Source: Porpolomopsis calyptriformis
Lineage: Eukaryota > Basidiomycota > Agaricomycetes > Agaricales > Hygrophoraceae
Length of the DNA: 64,000 nucleotides
Assembly (NCBI GenBank): GCA_951640195.1
Contig: OX621167.1
Span: forward strand, 2,232,001 to 2,296,000
Reading direction: 5' to 3'
This document shows, in pieces, positions 56,097 to 64,000 of this stretch; position 1 is the stretch's first letter; the number at the start of each line of letters is the position of its first letter. The notes below the pieces were generated by a model. The model saw only the letters and a list, made by a program, of their open reading frames with translations. It was not told the DNA's origin and did not search any database. The translations under genes and the position numbers were made by a program.

Positions 56097-56102
56097 AAAC
56101 CC
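56093..56102 (-). other. Putative -1 ribosomal frameshift site of Gypsy-B (G GGT TTT then TGA)
   Basis: In sense GGGTTTT (56102-56096) is a canonical X-XXY-YYZ heptamer in the gag frame, immediately followed by the gag stop TGA (56095-56093). Pol is open in the -1 frame across it. B1 has GAGTTTTTGA at the same place. Confidence 0.65.
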
Positions 56103-57292
56103 TGAGACTTCAAGTCCGCTGCCAGCCTCTTCTTTCGATCATCCGACCAATTGCATATACCAGATTTCGCCATATCCGACGGAGTTTCGCCCATTCCCAG
56201 TGTAGGGGGCGAGTCGACGTTCTCCACGCGGGGCTCAGTGGTAACGACACATATGTCCCGTCCTCGTCCTTGTCCTCTGTAACCGCCTCTACCTCGAAAG
56301 TATCCTCCTCGACGTGAGGAAGAGGTATCGGGTATATTCTTCACATTACCGGCGACACGGTTTGGGCAGGTGTTTGCGAAGTGCCCTGGTTGGCCACAGG
56401 AATAGCAGTTTCCATATGGGATCGTAAGGGTAGAAGAGGAAGACTCTTCTCTTTTGACAGTGGGGGCTGCTGATGTTTGGCGGGTCGTCGTCGCAGCCAC
56501 GTACGATCCTCAGGCAGGAAAGGGGTTAGTATATTGGGGTCGGGACGTGGAGGACTGTTTCTGTGAAGCGAGAATGTCCTTTTGGTGTTGGTAACATGTC
56601 GTGGCATCCTTCCACTCTTGAAGTGTGGTTGGGACAGCGGGGAGTCAGTAGGCATATTCAATGAACCTGGAATCAAGTCCAGCTTGGTAAAGATCAATGA
56701 GGGCGGTGTCATTAAAACCGGTATCGACCTGTAGAGCACTGAAGTGCAGGTTATAGTCTTCAATTTTCTTTCTTCCCTGATGAAGATTCTTGATATCATT
56801 GCGAGCACGAGATTGTCTGTCAATTCCTTCGAATGTTGTCCAGAATCGAGCCACAAATGCAGCCCAGGTGGCAGTTGGGCCTGTCCAGTTGACAGTTCTC
56901 ATGTCGTTCATCTCCTTCTCCAACCAGGTCTGAGCATTCGTTCCTTTCATGAAAGAAAGGGCGAAGGGGATCTTGTGTTCATCGCGGTACGGCTTTCCCA
57001 TAAAATATAACTCGCAGCTATTGATAAATTTGTCGACATCCTGTTGTCGACCAGTGAACTCGTCTGGTTTGGCCATCTTTATCTCGATGATGGGAGTGGC
57101 AGGAGGTTGGGGTTGAGGTCCCGGTGGAGGCTGAACTTGGCCTTGGGTGGCAAGTTGCTGATGGAGATCTTGAATCTCTGCCGCCTGATTTGCGTTCGAA
57201 GCCTGGAGGTTGGCCATTTCTCTCCGCAGATTGTTCATGACTGCGAGAATTTCATTGAGGTTGGGAACAGGGGGATTAGCGCGAGAACCCAT
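56093..57292 (-). pseudogene. Gag of Gypsy-B copy B2
   Basis: The first in-frame ATG is MGSRANPPVPNLNEILAVMN at 57292; an open stretch continues upstream to 57580 without ATG, so an upstream non-ATG start is possible. Coiled coil (NNLRREMANLQASNANQAAE), capsid block LYFMGKPYRDEHKIPFALSF, TFEGIDRQSRARNDIKNLHQ, zinc knuckle CYSCGQPGHFANTCP, an RGG-like basic tail GGYFRGRGGYRGQGRGR, end KSQGF-TGA. Two TGA stops (after EYAY and after PFPA) replace likely CGA codons. Confidence 0.88.
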
Positions 57293-57621
57293 TGGATCTG
57301 GTGATGGTGAAGGTGAAGAAGGTCGAGTAGGTTGTTGGAACGGAAAGGGTTGATACCTAACAGTAGGGGGAGTAATGGAACATTGTGACTGGGCAGCGGC
57401 AAGTAAGCGAGTTGTTTCGCTTTGGGTTCTTCCTAGAGTTTGTGAGATACTTGGTGGAGGAGAAGCTTGACTAGCTTCCTCGTTGGGGTCTGGGAAGATT
57501 CGAGTTTGTGAGTAGAGCAATTGAGAAAGGGGGTTCTGCTCAGAGGGATCATAAAAGTCCTCATTGTCGTTGTCCAGTGTGAAAGCAAAGGTGGATCAAG
57601 TAGGGGGAGAGAGCAAGAAGG

Positions 57622-57632
57622 AAGTCTGATTC
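57622..57632 (-). promoter_or_regulatory. Putative self-priming primer-binding site, Gypsy-B copy B2
   Basis: AAGTCTGATTC on the plus strand lies 1 nt from the 5' LTR. Its complement GAATCAGACTT is inside the LTR at 57733-57743, in sense about 36 nt after the start of TATATAAAACC. This mirrors Gypsy-A with a different sequence. Confidence 0.7.
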
Positions 57633-57633
57633 T

Positions 57634-58034
57634 TGTTATAAACTGGATGTTGTCGAGATGGTTTTACTTCGGAGTGCTCTGTCCCAAGACGTGGATAAGA
57701 TCTCAAGTCCTAGTTATTGGTTGTCTAATGAGGAATCAGACTTAAAGTCTGAGTACAACTAACTAGGGGTTTTATATACTGACTATGCTACTGCGGATGA
57801 GTCAGTGTAAACATGAGGAATACATGCAACAAGTAGAGATAAGCATGATAAAGGACTCGGAGCATGTGAAAGGATGAAACATGATTGTCAGAAATGAAAT
57901 GTGTCTTATCTAGGATATATGAAAAGATACGAAACTGTGGGGAATCTCTGGGGAATCCCAAGTAAAGATAAGACCTGTCCGACTAAGCAGTAATGACTAA
58001 CATAGAGAGGAAATGAAAATTTACATCTGTGACA
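57634..58034 (-). repeat. 5' LTR of Gypsy-B copy B2
   Basis: 401 bp. The sense start TGTCACAGATGTAAATTTTC leads to TATATAAAACCCC and the AAGTCTGATTC word that pairs with the primer site. Confidence 0.94.
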
Positions 58035-58536
58035 GCTCTACACGATTGTCCAAAGTGATAAGATAAGCCTTGAGGATGAGTTGGTTTCCTCTGGAACTGC
58101 AAATGAAGATGTGAGGTTGCTTGAGTTCATTCAAGGCTTGGATGGCATTCTCCGGGGTGAGGGCAGTGATTTCATCGATGGTGGACTGCACCATTTCACA
58201 TGAGCATGCTGGATGAGACCAGTGTTGGAGGATAGAGATCGCTGAATTAGCATTGCCCTTAATAGCATTAACAAAGTCTAAAGGGGTTGAAAGAGTGTTG
58301 ACATCGATCGAATCGACAGAAAGAGATGATGGTTTGGGAGTAAGGGTTTCAGGGTGTTCGATGTGTTCATCTGGCAAAACAAGTTTCAGAGGAGAGGAGA
58401 GAATGACGGGGGTATTTGATTCAGGTATGTTGTGTATAGTACATGCCATCATGGTAGATAAAAATGAAATGTCCGATATGAGAGTGTTTTGCCAAAGCAA
58501 ACAACTTCCAGTTGAGTGAAGGGAATGCATCTTCAT
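58035..58536 (-). pseudogene. Start of Gypsy-C pol, open 167 codons up to the B2 insertion
   Basis: Starts MKMHSLHSTGSCLLWQNTLI with ATG overlapping the gag stop as ATGA (58536-58533). It has a Pro/Ser/Thr-rich middle, then TIDEITALTPENAIQALNEL and HIFICSSRGNQLILKAYLIT, a pre-protease domain. The frame is uninterrupted until B2 at 58034; the protease itself follows on the other side at about 51060. Confidence 0.75.
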
Positions 58537-59942
58537 TGACCGTCAACAAAATCTGATTCATCATTGAGAGTGGGGGTCTCATTTGCCAAGCTGTGCTCCT
58601 CTGTGGAAAGGAGGTTCTTCAGCTCGTCAAGCTCTGACATGGTCATGTCATAGAAGAGGGCACAGACATTCACGGCGGCCTTCTCCTTGGGACAATCTCA
58701 TCGGAAGTGTCCAATCTCTCCACAGTTGAAACATTGATGGACCTAGCGCGTCTTGTCAATGTCCATGGGCTTTCCCTGACCGCCATGGATAATCCCAGTG
58801 GGGACACGACGATCTTCAGTGGGTTGGGCCTGGGGATAAGATAAGAAGGTCTGAGGTACAAATCGTGGGGCAGAGGCAACTGGACGATGAGCCTGTTCTT
58901 GTTGACGGAAACATTCATGAAGCTGTCCAATGGCCACAGCCTTCTCGACATAGTCGGACCAAGTTGTGGGGAGAGGGGGGCTAAGATACATTTGGTGAAT
59001 GATGTTGCGATGAATGTTTTTCTCAAAGATTCGGATCTTTTCTTTATCCTGGCAGCCAAGGCCAGTGAGCTTTGCCTTCATTTCATACTTGACGAGGTAC
59101 TCCACGATGGGGGATGATCCTTGTGTCATGGTCTCAATCTCTTCTCATGCACGTTGCTCCAAGGCAGTGTCCGTGAAAGCTCTATCAAGACCAAGCTTGA
59201 AGTTCGCCCAGGAAGGAAAGGGGATAGTGTTGCCTTGAGCGTCAGTCCAGTCAAGGAAATCATTGACAAACTGTTGAGCCCAGATGGCAGCGGTCCCCTC
59301 CTTCATGTAGGAGAGGGTGACAAGGGCATGTTCCATGGCATCAGTAACACCTCAGCCAGCCAAGATGATGATGACTTGGCGATACCAATCTCGGTAGGCC
59401 TTAGGGTTGCCATTGAAGGTGCCGGGTTCAGCGAGTTTGATCTTGCTTGCAATGGGAGTGGTCATGGGTGGAGCAGGTAGGGAACTGTTTGGAAGTGAGG
59501 GAGATGACAAAGGAGGACTTGGATTTGGATCGGGATTTACATCAGGGAGGGGAGCAGATAGCTCTCAAGGAGAAGGACTTGGTTTTCTTGAGGAGAGAGA
59601 AGATGGAGCAGAAGGAGGCAGGTATGAAGGTTCGGGTTTGGGTTCAAATTCTATAGAAGCAATCTGTTGCTTTCCCTTGGTGGTAGGTCGCGGGAAAGGT
59701 GATTCAACTGGTGGAGGGGTTCGTCGAGGTCTAAGACCTAGGAAAGAGAACAAGGTCAGAGCCCAAGATGGAAGAGTGGGGAACCCAGCTTCAAGCAAGG
59801 AGATAGAGGGTAGAAGAGGGGGAAGGAGCTGCCACGAGAAGGGTGAGTGGATCTCAAGTTGATCCTCAGGTGCGTCTTTGTACTCGAGTTCCTCTTTGGG
59901 TTCTGAAGCACTGTACAAGGGTCTTCGCGATGGATGAGACAT
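58533..59942 (-). pseudogene. Gag of Gypsy-C
   Basis: ATG 59942 starts MSHPSRRPLYSASEPKEELE; a Pro-rich segment follows, then IKLAEPGTFNGNPKAYRDWY, the capsid stretch ALVTLSYMKEGTAAIWAQQF, SSPIVEYLVKYEMKAKLTGL, and the zinc knuckle CFNCGEIGHF, whose next codon is TGA (probably CGA) before DCPKEK. It ends VDGQ-TGA at 58533. Another frame (60278, MSPLELDSLTEQLNLLADKF) may be an upstream gag part separated by a frameshift. Confidence 0.8.
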
Positions 59943-60601
59943 GGTGGTTCAGTGATTGAGTACGAGATGGACTTCTCATATGTCTTGGGTTCTACATCAT
60001 CGAAAAACAAAAATGATGGGGATGATGGCTTGTTCTGTGAGACAATGGGGATAGTGGACATGAATGTGAACTTGGAGGTAGACAACTAGCTCTACTTCAA
60101 GGAGTGTTGCTGGGTTGGATGGGTTGGCAATCAGAGAGGATGGGGCAGTATCAAATGATTCCTCAGATGAGGAGGATGAAGGGGACAAAGGTAGGGAAGG
60201 GGCGAGGTCGGGTTCAAGGAATTTGTCAGCCAACAGGTTGAGCTGTTCTGTTAAGGAATCAAGCTCAAGTGGCGACAAGTCTAGTGCAGCAGTGGCAGTC
60301 AGATGTGCATTGCTAATGAGCTTGGATGCTGAGGCCTGATGGGGTTCAGGGTTAGTGAGGGCGTAGGGTGGGGGCAGCGATGGAGAGTGCGAGGCCAGAG
60401 TGGTGGTTGAATTGATTACTATGCGGGGATATCAGAGTCATCCATGGTTTACCAAATGAAAGAGGGTGGTCTTGCAGGGGAAGTCCAAGGGTGGGATTCC
60501 AGGGCAATCGCTCAGCTAGCATAGTAGCGGAGATGATCAGATAGATCTTGTCCAGGGACTGTTGCAGAGAAAAGCAGAGGGGAAGGAGGGTTTTGATCTT
60601 C

Positions 60602-60939
60602 TGTTAAGGTGCAGGGATCTCCTGGTTGGCTTAGTGTGCTCAACAGAAAGAACCAAGACTCTAACTGAAAGTTAGAGGGGGGTGTCTTTGTTGAGATTGA
60701 AACTAGGGAATACAAACTCTGACTACGCTACTTATCTACTCTGAGTTTGAATTCTATGACTTAACTGTGTTCCATGGAACAGCTGACTCAGCTGCTGCAT
60801 AACTGCAGATTGTGTCATCGCCAGCCAATAGTGGAATCCCCTCTAATCAACGAGCAAGAAAGGAAGGTGGTGGGTGGATAAGACAAGATTAGATGGGTTG
60901 CAATAAGATAAAATGAAAAAACATAGATGCATCATAACA
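60602..60939 (-). repeat. 5' LTR of Gypsy-C
   Basis: 338 bp; in sense TGTTATGATGCATC to GCACCTTAACA. No clear TATA box, and the sequence just inside (GAAGATCAAAACCC in sense) has no complement that I can find in the LTR, unlike families A and B. Confidence 0.9.
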
Positions 60940-60940
60940 G

Positions 60941-61078
60941 TCTATGTCCAATTAACTATCTAAGTTAATCCATCTTGGCTATCTCCTACACCATACTATC
61001 CCATAGGAACTCCACAAAACTTGAGACTACATAACCATCTAATGCAGCTAACTTATTTCCCTAATAGATTGCCCCATG
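60941..61078 (-). mobile_element. E-family fragment E4
   Basis: Homologous to 47050-47190 of E2, i.e. the end of the last exon. It starts flush with the edge of LTR-C and stops abruptly at 61078. It is about as divergent from E2 as E1 is. Confidence 0.75.
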
Positions 61079-61897
61079 CCAAAACTGGAAGCAAGGTTGT
61101 GTTAGGAGGGGTGGATTTCATCTTTACAGTGATGAGTCCTGACACAAGGCCAGAAATTTGATTAGAAGTTGAATTAGAGGTTGTGAATTCAGGCAGAATA
61201 GGACCCATGAATTCAATGGGGATAGTATGCCAGGATGCCATAAATTTGAATCCTTGGGAGGTTATGCATTGAGGACCTGTGAATCCAAAGGGGGTAGATT
61301 TTGTGTACTGGGAGGATGAATAAGTATGGAGGCAAAGCACCAAGTATAGTATAATGCAATCAATACACACAACACAAAAAGGATACACACATTTGGCCAT
61401 TCTGACAATTGCAGGGCATTTAGAACATGTTCAAGTTTATTGAAAATAGACTCTTAGAAGGTATTCTAAATTTGATGGCTAGTGATGGGAGGTAAATCTG
61501 CCATGGATATGTAGTAAGGGAATGGTACATCGATTGGGACTCCTGGCAGATCTAATATACCTTTGACGCACTGTAAAAACTAAAAAGTTTCAATCTAGAA
61601 AGTCATCAACATGGAGTATACTTACATACAAGCAAAGTTAAGATACCATGGTGATTGGACCTGTAATGATGGTTATGGCTGTAATTCAGATGCAGGATGA
61701 GCAGGTGGTGTCCATCCCAGCAGCAGCATTACCATATAAGTATTTTTTTCCATTGGTACATTTTATTTTACTAATAAACAGGTGAATATCTTGTTCCTTG
61801 ACACTAAAGACAAAAGCACAAAGCACAAACTATGAAGCAAAATCTCAGCATGTCAGACTGGTGCTTATTAAATAGTGTTGGTATTATAGGAATCAGC
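61079..61897. other. Unassigned region with one open frame
   Basis: A minus-strand frame starting at 61400 (MAKCVYPFCVVCIDCIILYL, hydrophobic start, 115 codons) runs to 61053 into E4. It has no recognised domain and may be chance. Nothing else is supported. Confidence 0.25.
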
Positions 61898-62370
61898 ATG
61901 ACTATGGCTACTGGGTACCCTCCCACCCTCCAAACAATTGAATCATCCTCCCCTCCTTCCACACCTTGAATGGAACCTTCATCCCAAGTTGATAATGACT
62001 TGTTATCAATAGGCTCTGTGTGGGATAAGAACAACACACACATAGATATCCTGGATGCATTGAGCATTACTATGGATTTCAACACAGTGATCACTATCAT
62101 CCTTGCTGTAAGTTCCTAATTTTGCTGTAATGTCAACTCTCTAAATACTTCACAGGGATTATCATGTCTTGATCAGCCAACCCCTTATACACAAAGGAAG
62201 TTGACTGATGTGCATCAGTTCTGCCATTCTCACCATATGATTGCATGTTCTGCCAAGCAGATGTACCAAAATTCACTCTGGGTAGCTGAGATATACAAGG
62301 GTCACATAGAACGAGCACAAGATAACCTTTCCAAAGCCTATCTGGATGTGGGCCAGCTCCTTAATGCTGT
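61898..62370 (+). pseudogene. Spliced gene fragment of unknown family
   Basis: ATG 61898 starts MTMATGYPPTLQTIESSSPP; a TGA follows PSTP. Then SIGSVWDKNNTHIDILDALS and a GTAAGT donor at 62108; the CACAG acceptor at 62155 gives a clean in-frame join to GLSCLDQPTPYTQRKLTDVH, then YQNSLWVAEIYKGHIERAQD and LDVGQLLNAV-stop. The frame, splice signals and composition suggest a real protein, but I do not recognise it. 62371-62766 downstream is unassigned. Confidence 0.45.
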
Positions 62371-62766
62371 TTGACACAGCTGCCTTGTGGGAAGTATTGG
62401 TGTTGTGCAGGTACCTTCTCAGGTTGCACGTGGGTAAATGTAGACACAAGAGATGTAGGATTCAATGCTTGTTCCAGTATGTTGTACTGTACTTGCTCAA
62501 TTCTTGGGTTAGCTCTGACTTTTGATAAAAAGGTATACTGGCACATCATTCCTTAGGCCTTCCAGGTCTATTGCTAAATTTACTATTATTGCATGCTACT
62601 CTAGATATCTTGGCTTGTAAAACAGTGTTGGGTGTTAATGGTAGGCTAGCTGTAATTATATTACACAAAGAATATGAGGTGAAACTTTCACATCTGTGAA
62701 TCACACTGTTGAGATAAAGGACAAGATTGATCTTGTATTATGCACATTGTATGATTACTCATTATC

Positions 62767-62961
62767 TGTAATAGATATGTTACATACAGCCACTGTGCTA
62801 TGTTTATACTTAGTTGTACTGGATACCTTAAGTACTGGTTATGCTTAGGTAAACAATAAGTTTACATCCCACTCCCACTTATACCAGATTGACCTAATAC
62901 ATTGGTTCTGTGCATATCCTGGTATTGAGCAAAGTGTGATAACTTATCCCCAACCCTTACA
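62767..62961 (+). repeat. Decayed solo LTR, family F (copy F4)
   Basis: 195 bp; TGTAATAGATATGTTACA ... CCAACCCTTACA follows the order of F1, including TATACCAGATTGACCTAATA and ATTGGT. Flanks do not match. It is the oldest of the four copies. Confidence 0.6.
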
Positions 62962-63059
62962 CTTTTTTGCACATCCACAAGAAATTGTGGAATATTTGTG
63001 TAAATTAACTTTTGATTGAAAAAGCTTCCCTGTCAATGACACAGCCTCTATCAATGATG

Positions 63060-64000
63060 AAGACCCACATGAAGACTTGAATCATGTGGGCCTCAATGGC
63101 ACACAACTCGCAAGGCAAACCATGTGACAATGATGACCCAGGAATGGCGCAGACGAGTGCTGTCACTGATTTAGGTGTGCCACATCACGACCTCAGCAAC
63201 ACTCAAAGACAGCCAGCAATAGCTGTAAATTCACCCCAGAGTGAATGAAGATATCATGCCAACTTAGATGATGGTAGCTCCCAACTCATGGAAAGAGAGG
63301 ATTTGTTGCTGATGACAAGTCAGCATGTAAGCATGATAGTTGACCCTACACTTGATACTTTAATGCAGACCCTCACTGAGGGTCAAACAAGGATAGGAAA
63401 CCCTTCCTCATCATGAAACCTGAATGAATGAGCATACGTTCATCAAATGTTAAATCTATTACATCGTAATGAAATAGACAACCAAGATGAGCAATGAGAC
63501 CTATCACCCACACCCAGTCAGATATCAACTATTACATGTAGTAAGAGACAACAAGAAAAGCACCCACAGAATCGCGAGGCATCAAGCAAGATGCTCTCTG
63601 ACATAGTTGACCAAGTCAATTTACTCATTCAGATGAGAACAGATGGTATTAATTGTGAGGAATTCATGAAGCTAGCCAATGACCTTAATAAGGTTATGGT
63701 GTGTAAGAATAGCGACAATACCCATTGAAGTAAGATGGATATAACCATTTGTCTAGATAGGGATGAAGAAGATGAACTTCTTCAACAAGTAGAAGCTGAG
63801 CTTTGCTGTCCTCAACAAGAAGATGAGACAAGTTCCATCTATCAGAGATGGCATGCCATGGCTAATCGAGTCGATAAACATCGACATGGAAGTAAGAAGA
63901 GGAACAACCAGAATAGGTTGTTTGAACAAGAAAATGAAGCAGCCTTGAGACTGGGCACATTCACACTCAAGGATAGAGTGGCTATCCAAAGGTTAAGAAA
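63060..64000 (+). pseudogene. TGA-riddled coding region running off the window, unknown family
   Basis: From about 63128 one plus frame reads DDPGMAQTSAVTDLGVPHHD, then SQHVSMIVDPTLDTLMQTLT, SSKMLSDIVDQVNLLIQMRT, and from 63735 MDITICLDRDEEDELLQQVE then QRWHAMANRVDKHRHGSKKR and LRLGTFTLKDRVAIQRLR, open to the window end. Most internal stops are TGA, consistent with lost CGA codons. A frameshift near 63125 joins an upstream piece, NDEDPHEDLNHVGLNGTQLA. Possibly the N-terminal region of a large transposon protein; no domain recognised. Confidence 0.45.

Larger units (their letters stand above)
51213..58034 (-). mobile_element. Gypsy-B chromovirus, full-length copy B2, nested in Gypsy-C
   Basis: 401-bp LTRs at 51213-51613 and 57634-58034, total 6822 bp. 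Minus-strand genes: gag 57292-56093, pol 56096-52561, ORF3 52385-51648. Flanks CATTT and GCTCT do not match, so no target repeat. It is the best-preserved Gypsy here: a long open RT/RNase H frame, intact YIDD, and two LTRs very similar to each other. A handful of TGA/TAG stops remain. Confidence 0.94.
42010..60939 (-). mobile_element. Gypsy-C chromovirus, split by three nested insertions
   Basis: LTRs of 338 bp lie at 42010-42347 and 60602-60939. Removing A3 (42580-45620), E2 (46913-48623) and B2 (51213-58034) with their target repeats leaves about 7.35 kb, a normal Gypsy length. The minus-strand order is gag, protease, RT, RNase H, integrase, chromodomain. Outer flanks GATAT and GTCTA do not match, so the two ends may have been joined by recombination. 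The E4 fragment starts exactly at the right LTR edge. Confidence 0.9.

Noticed and set aside
61053..61400. Small secreted protein gene (hydrophobic N-terminus)
   Set aside because: The frame ends inside the E4 fragment and has no homologue or splice support that I recognise. It is kept only as a remark under the unassigned region.
1..64000. tRNA, rRNA or CRISPR features
   Set aside because: I looked for cloverleaf-like GGTTC-A-ANNC arms, rRNA-like conserved words and regularly spaced short repeats on both strands and found none that I could support.

Overview
The window looks like a repeat-dominated stretch of a filamentous fungal genome, most likely an agaricomycete basidiomycete (mushroom-forming; inference, about 0.6). 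The reasons are short GT-AG introns of about 45-60 nt, chromodomain Gypsy elements, a pogo/CENP-B-type transposase with a C-terminal SAP-like tail, a Tc1 element, and a Zn-cluster/coiled-coil gene type that I associate with mushroom transposons. I see no intact housekeeping gene, no tRNA, no rRNA and no CRISPR. Nearly every coding region is a transposon gene or a relic, many broken by TGA stops at former CGA codons and by other C/T or G/A transitions.

Layout. 1-4.1 kb: two copies of an unnamed 1.7 kb element ('E') in head-to-head orientation flank a captured spliced gene fragment, which is split by an almost complete Tc1/mariner element. 4.3-13.4 kb: AT-rich relics, including a copia gag, an HExxH metallopeptidase-like pseudogene, small solo LTRs, AAGT-rich repeats and a promoter-like cluster of AACAATGG and TGASTCA motifs. 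13.4-19.5 kb: Gypsy-A copy A1, with an internal 1.28 kb inversion. 19.5-21.9 kb: a pogo-like element. 22.2-23.6 kb: 3' remnant A4. 24.65-31.04 kb: full-length Gypsy-A copy A2. 31.4-32.0 kb: C2H2 zinc-finger pseudogene. 32.0-38.2 kb: 5'-truncated Gypsy-B copy B1. 38.7-42 kb: solo LTRs and repeats. 42.0-60.9 kb: a Gypsy-C chromovirus split by A3 (internally deleted Gypsy-A), E2 and the full-length Gypsy-B copy B2. 60.9-64 kb: an E fragment and two decayed spliced or coding regions.

How the parts work. Three Gypsy families encode gag, protease, RT, RNase H, integrase and a chromodomain. Families A and B carry an 11-nt sequence beside the 5' LTR that is complementary to an LTR segment starting about 33-36 nt after a TATA box, as expected for Tf1/sushi-type self-priming. 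Pol expression appears to differ by family: a canonical -1 slippery heptamer directly before the gag stop in B, a GAA AAA TAG overlap in A, and an ATGA stop/start overlap in C. Gypsy-A also carries, on the opposite strand between the integrase/chromodomain end and the 3' LTR, a separate gene with its own TATA box, an intron, a Zn2Cys6-like cysteine cluster and coiled coils. It is present in all four copies. Gypsy-B has a sense-strand third ORF in the equivalent place. The E element (TG...CA-like ends, 5-bp target duplication, a three-exon gene of unknown function) and the antisense gene of Gypsy-A are the most unusual content.
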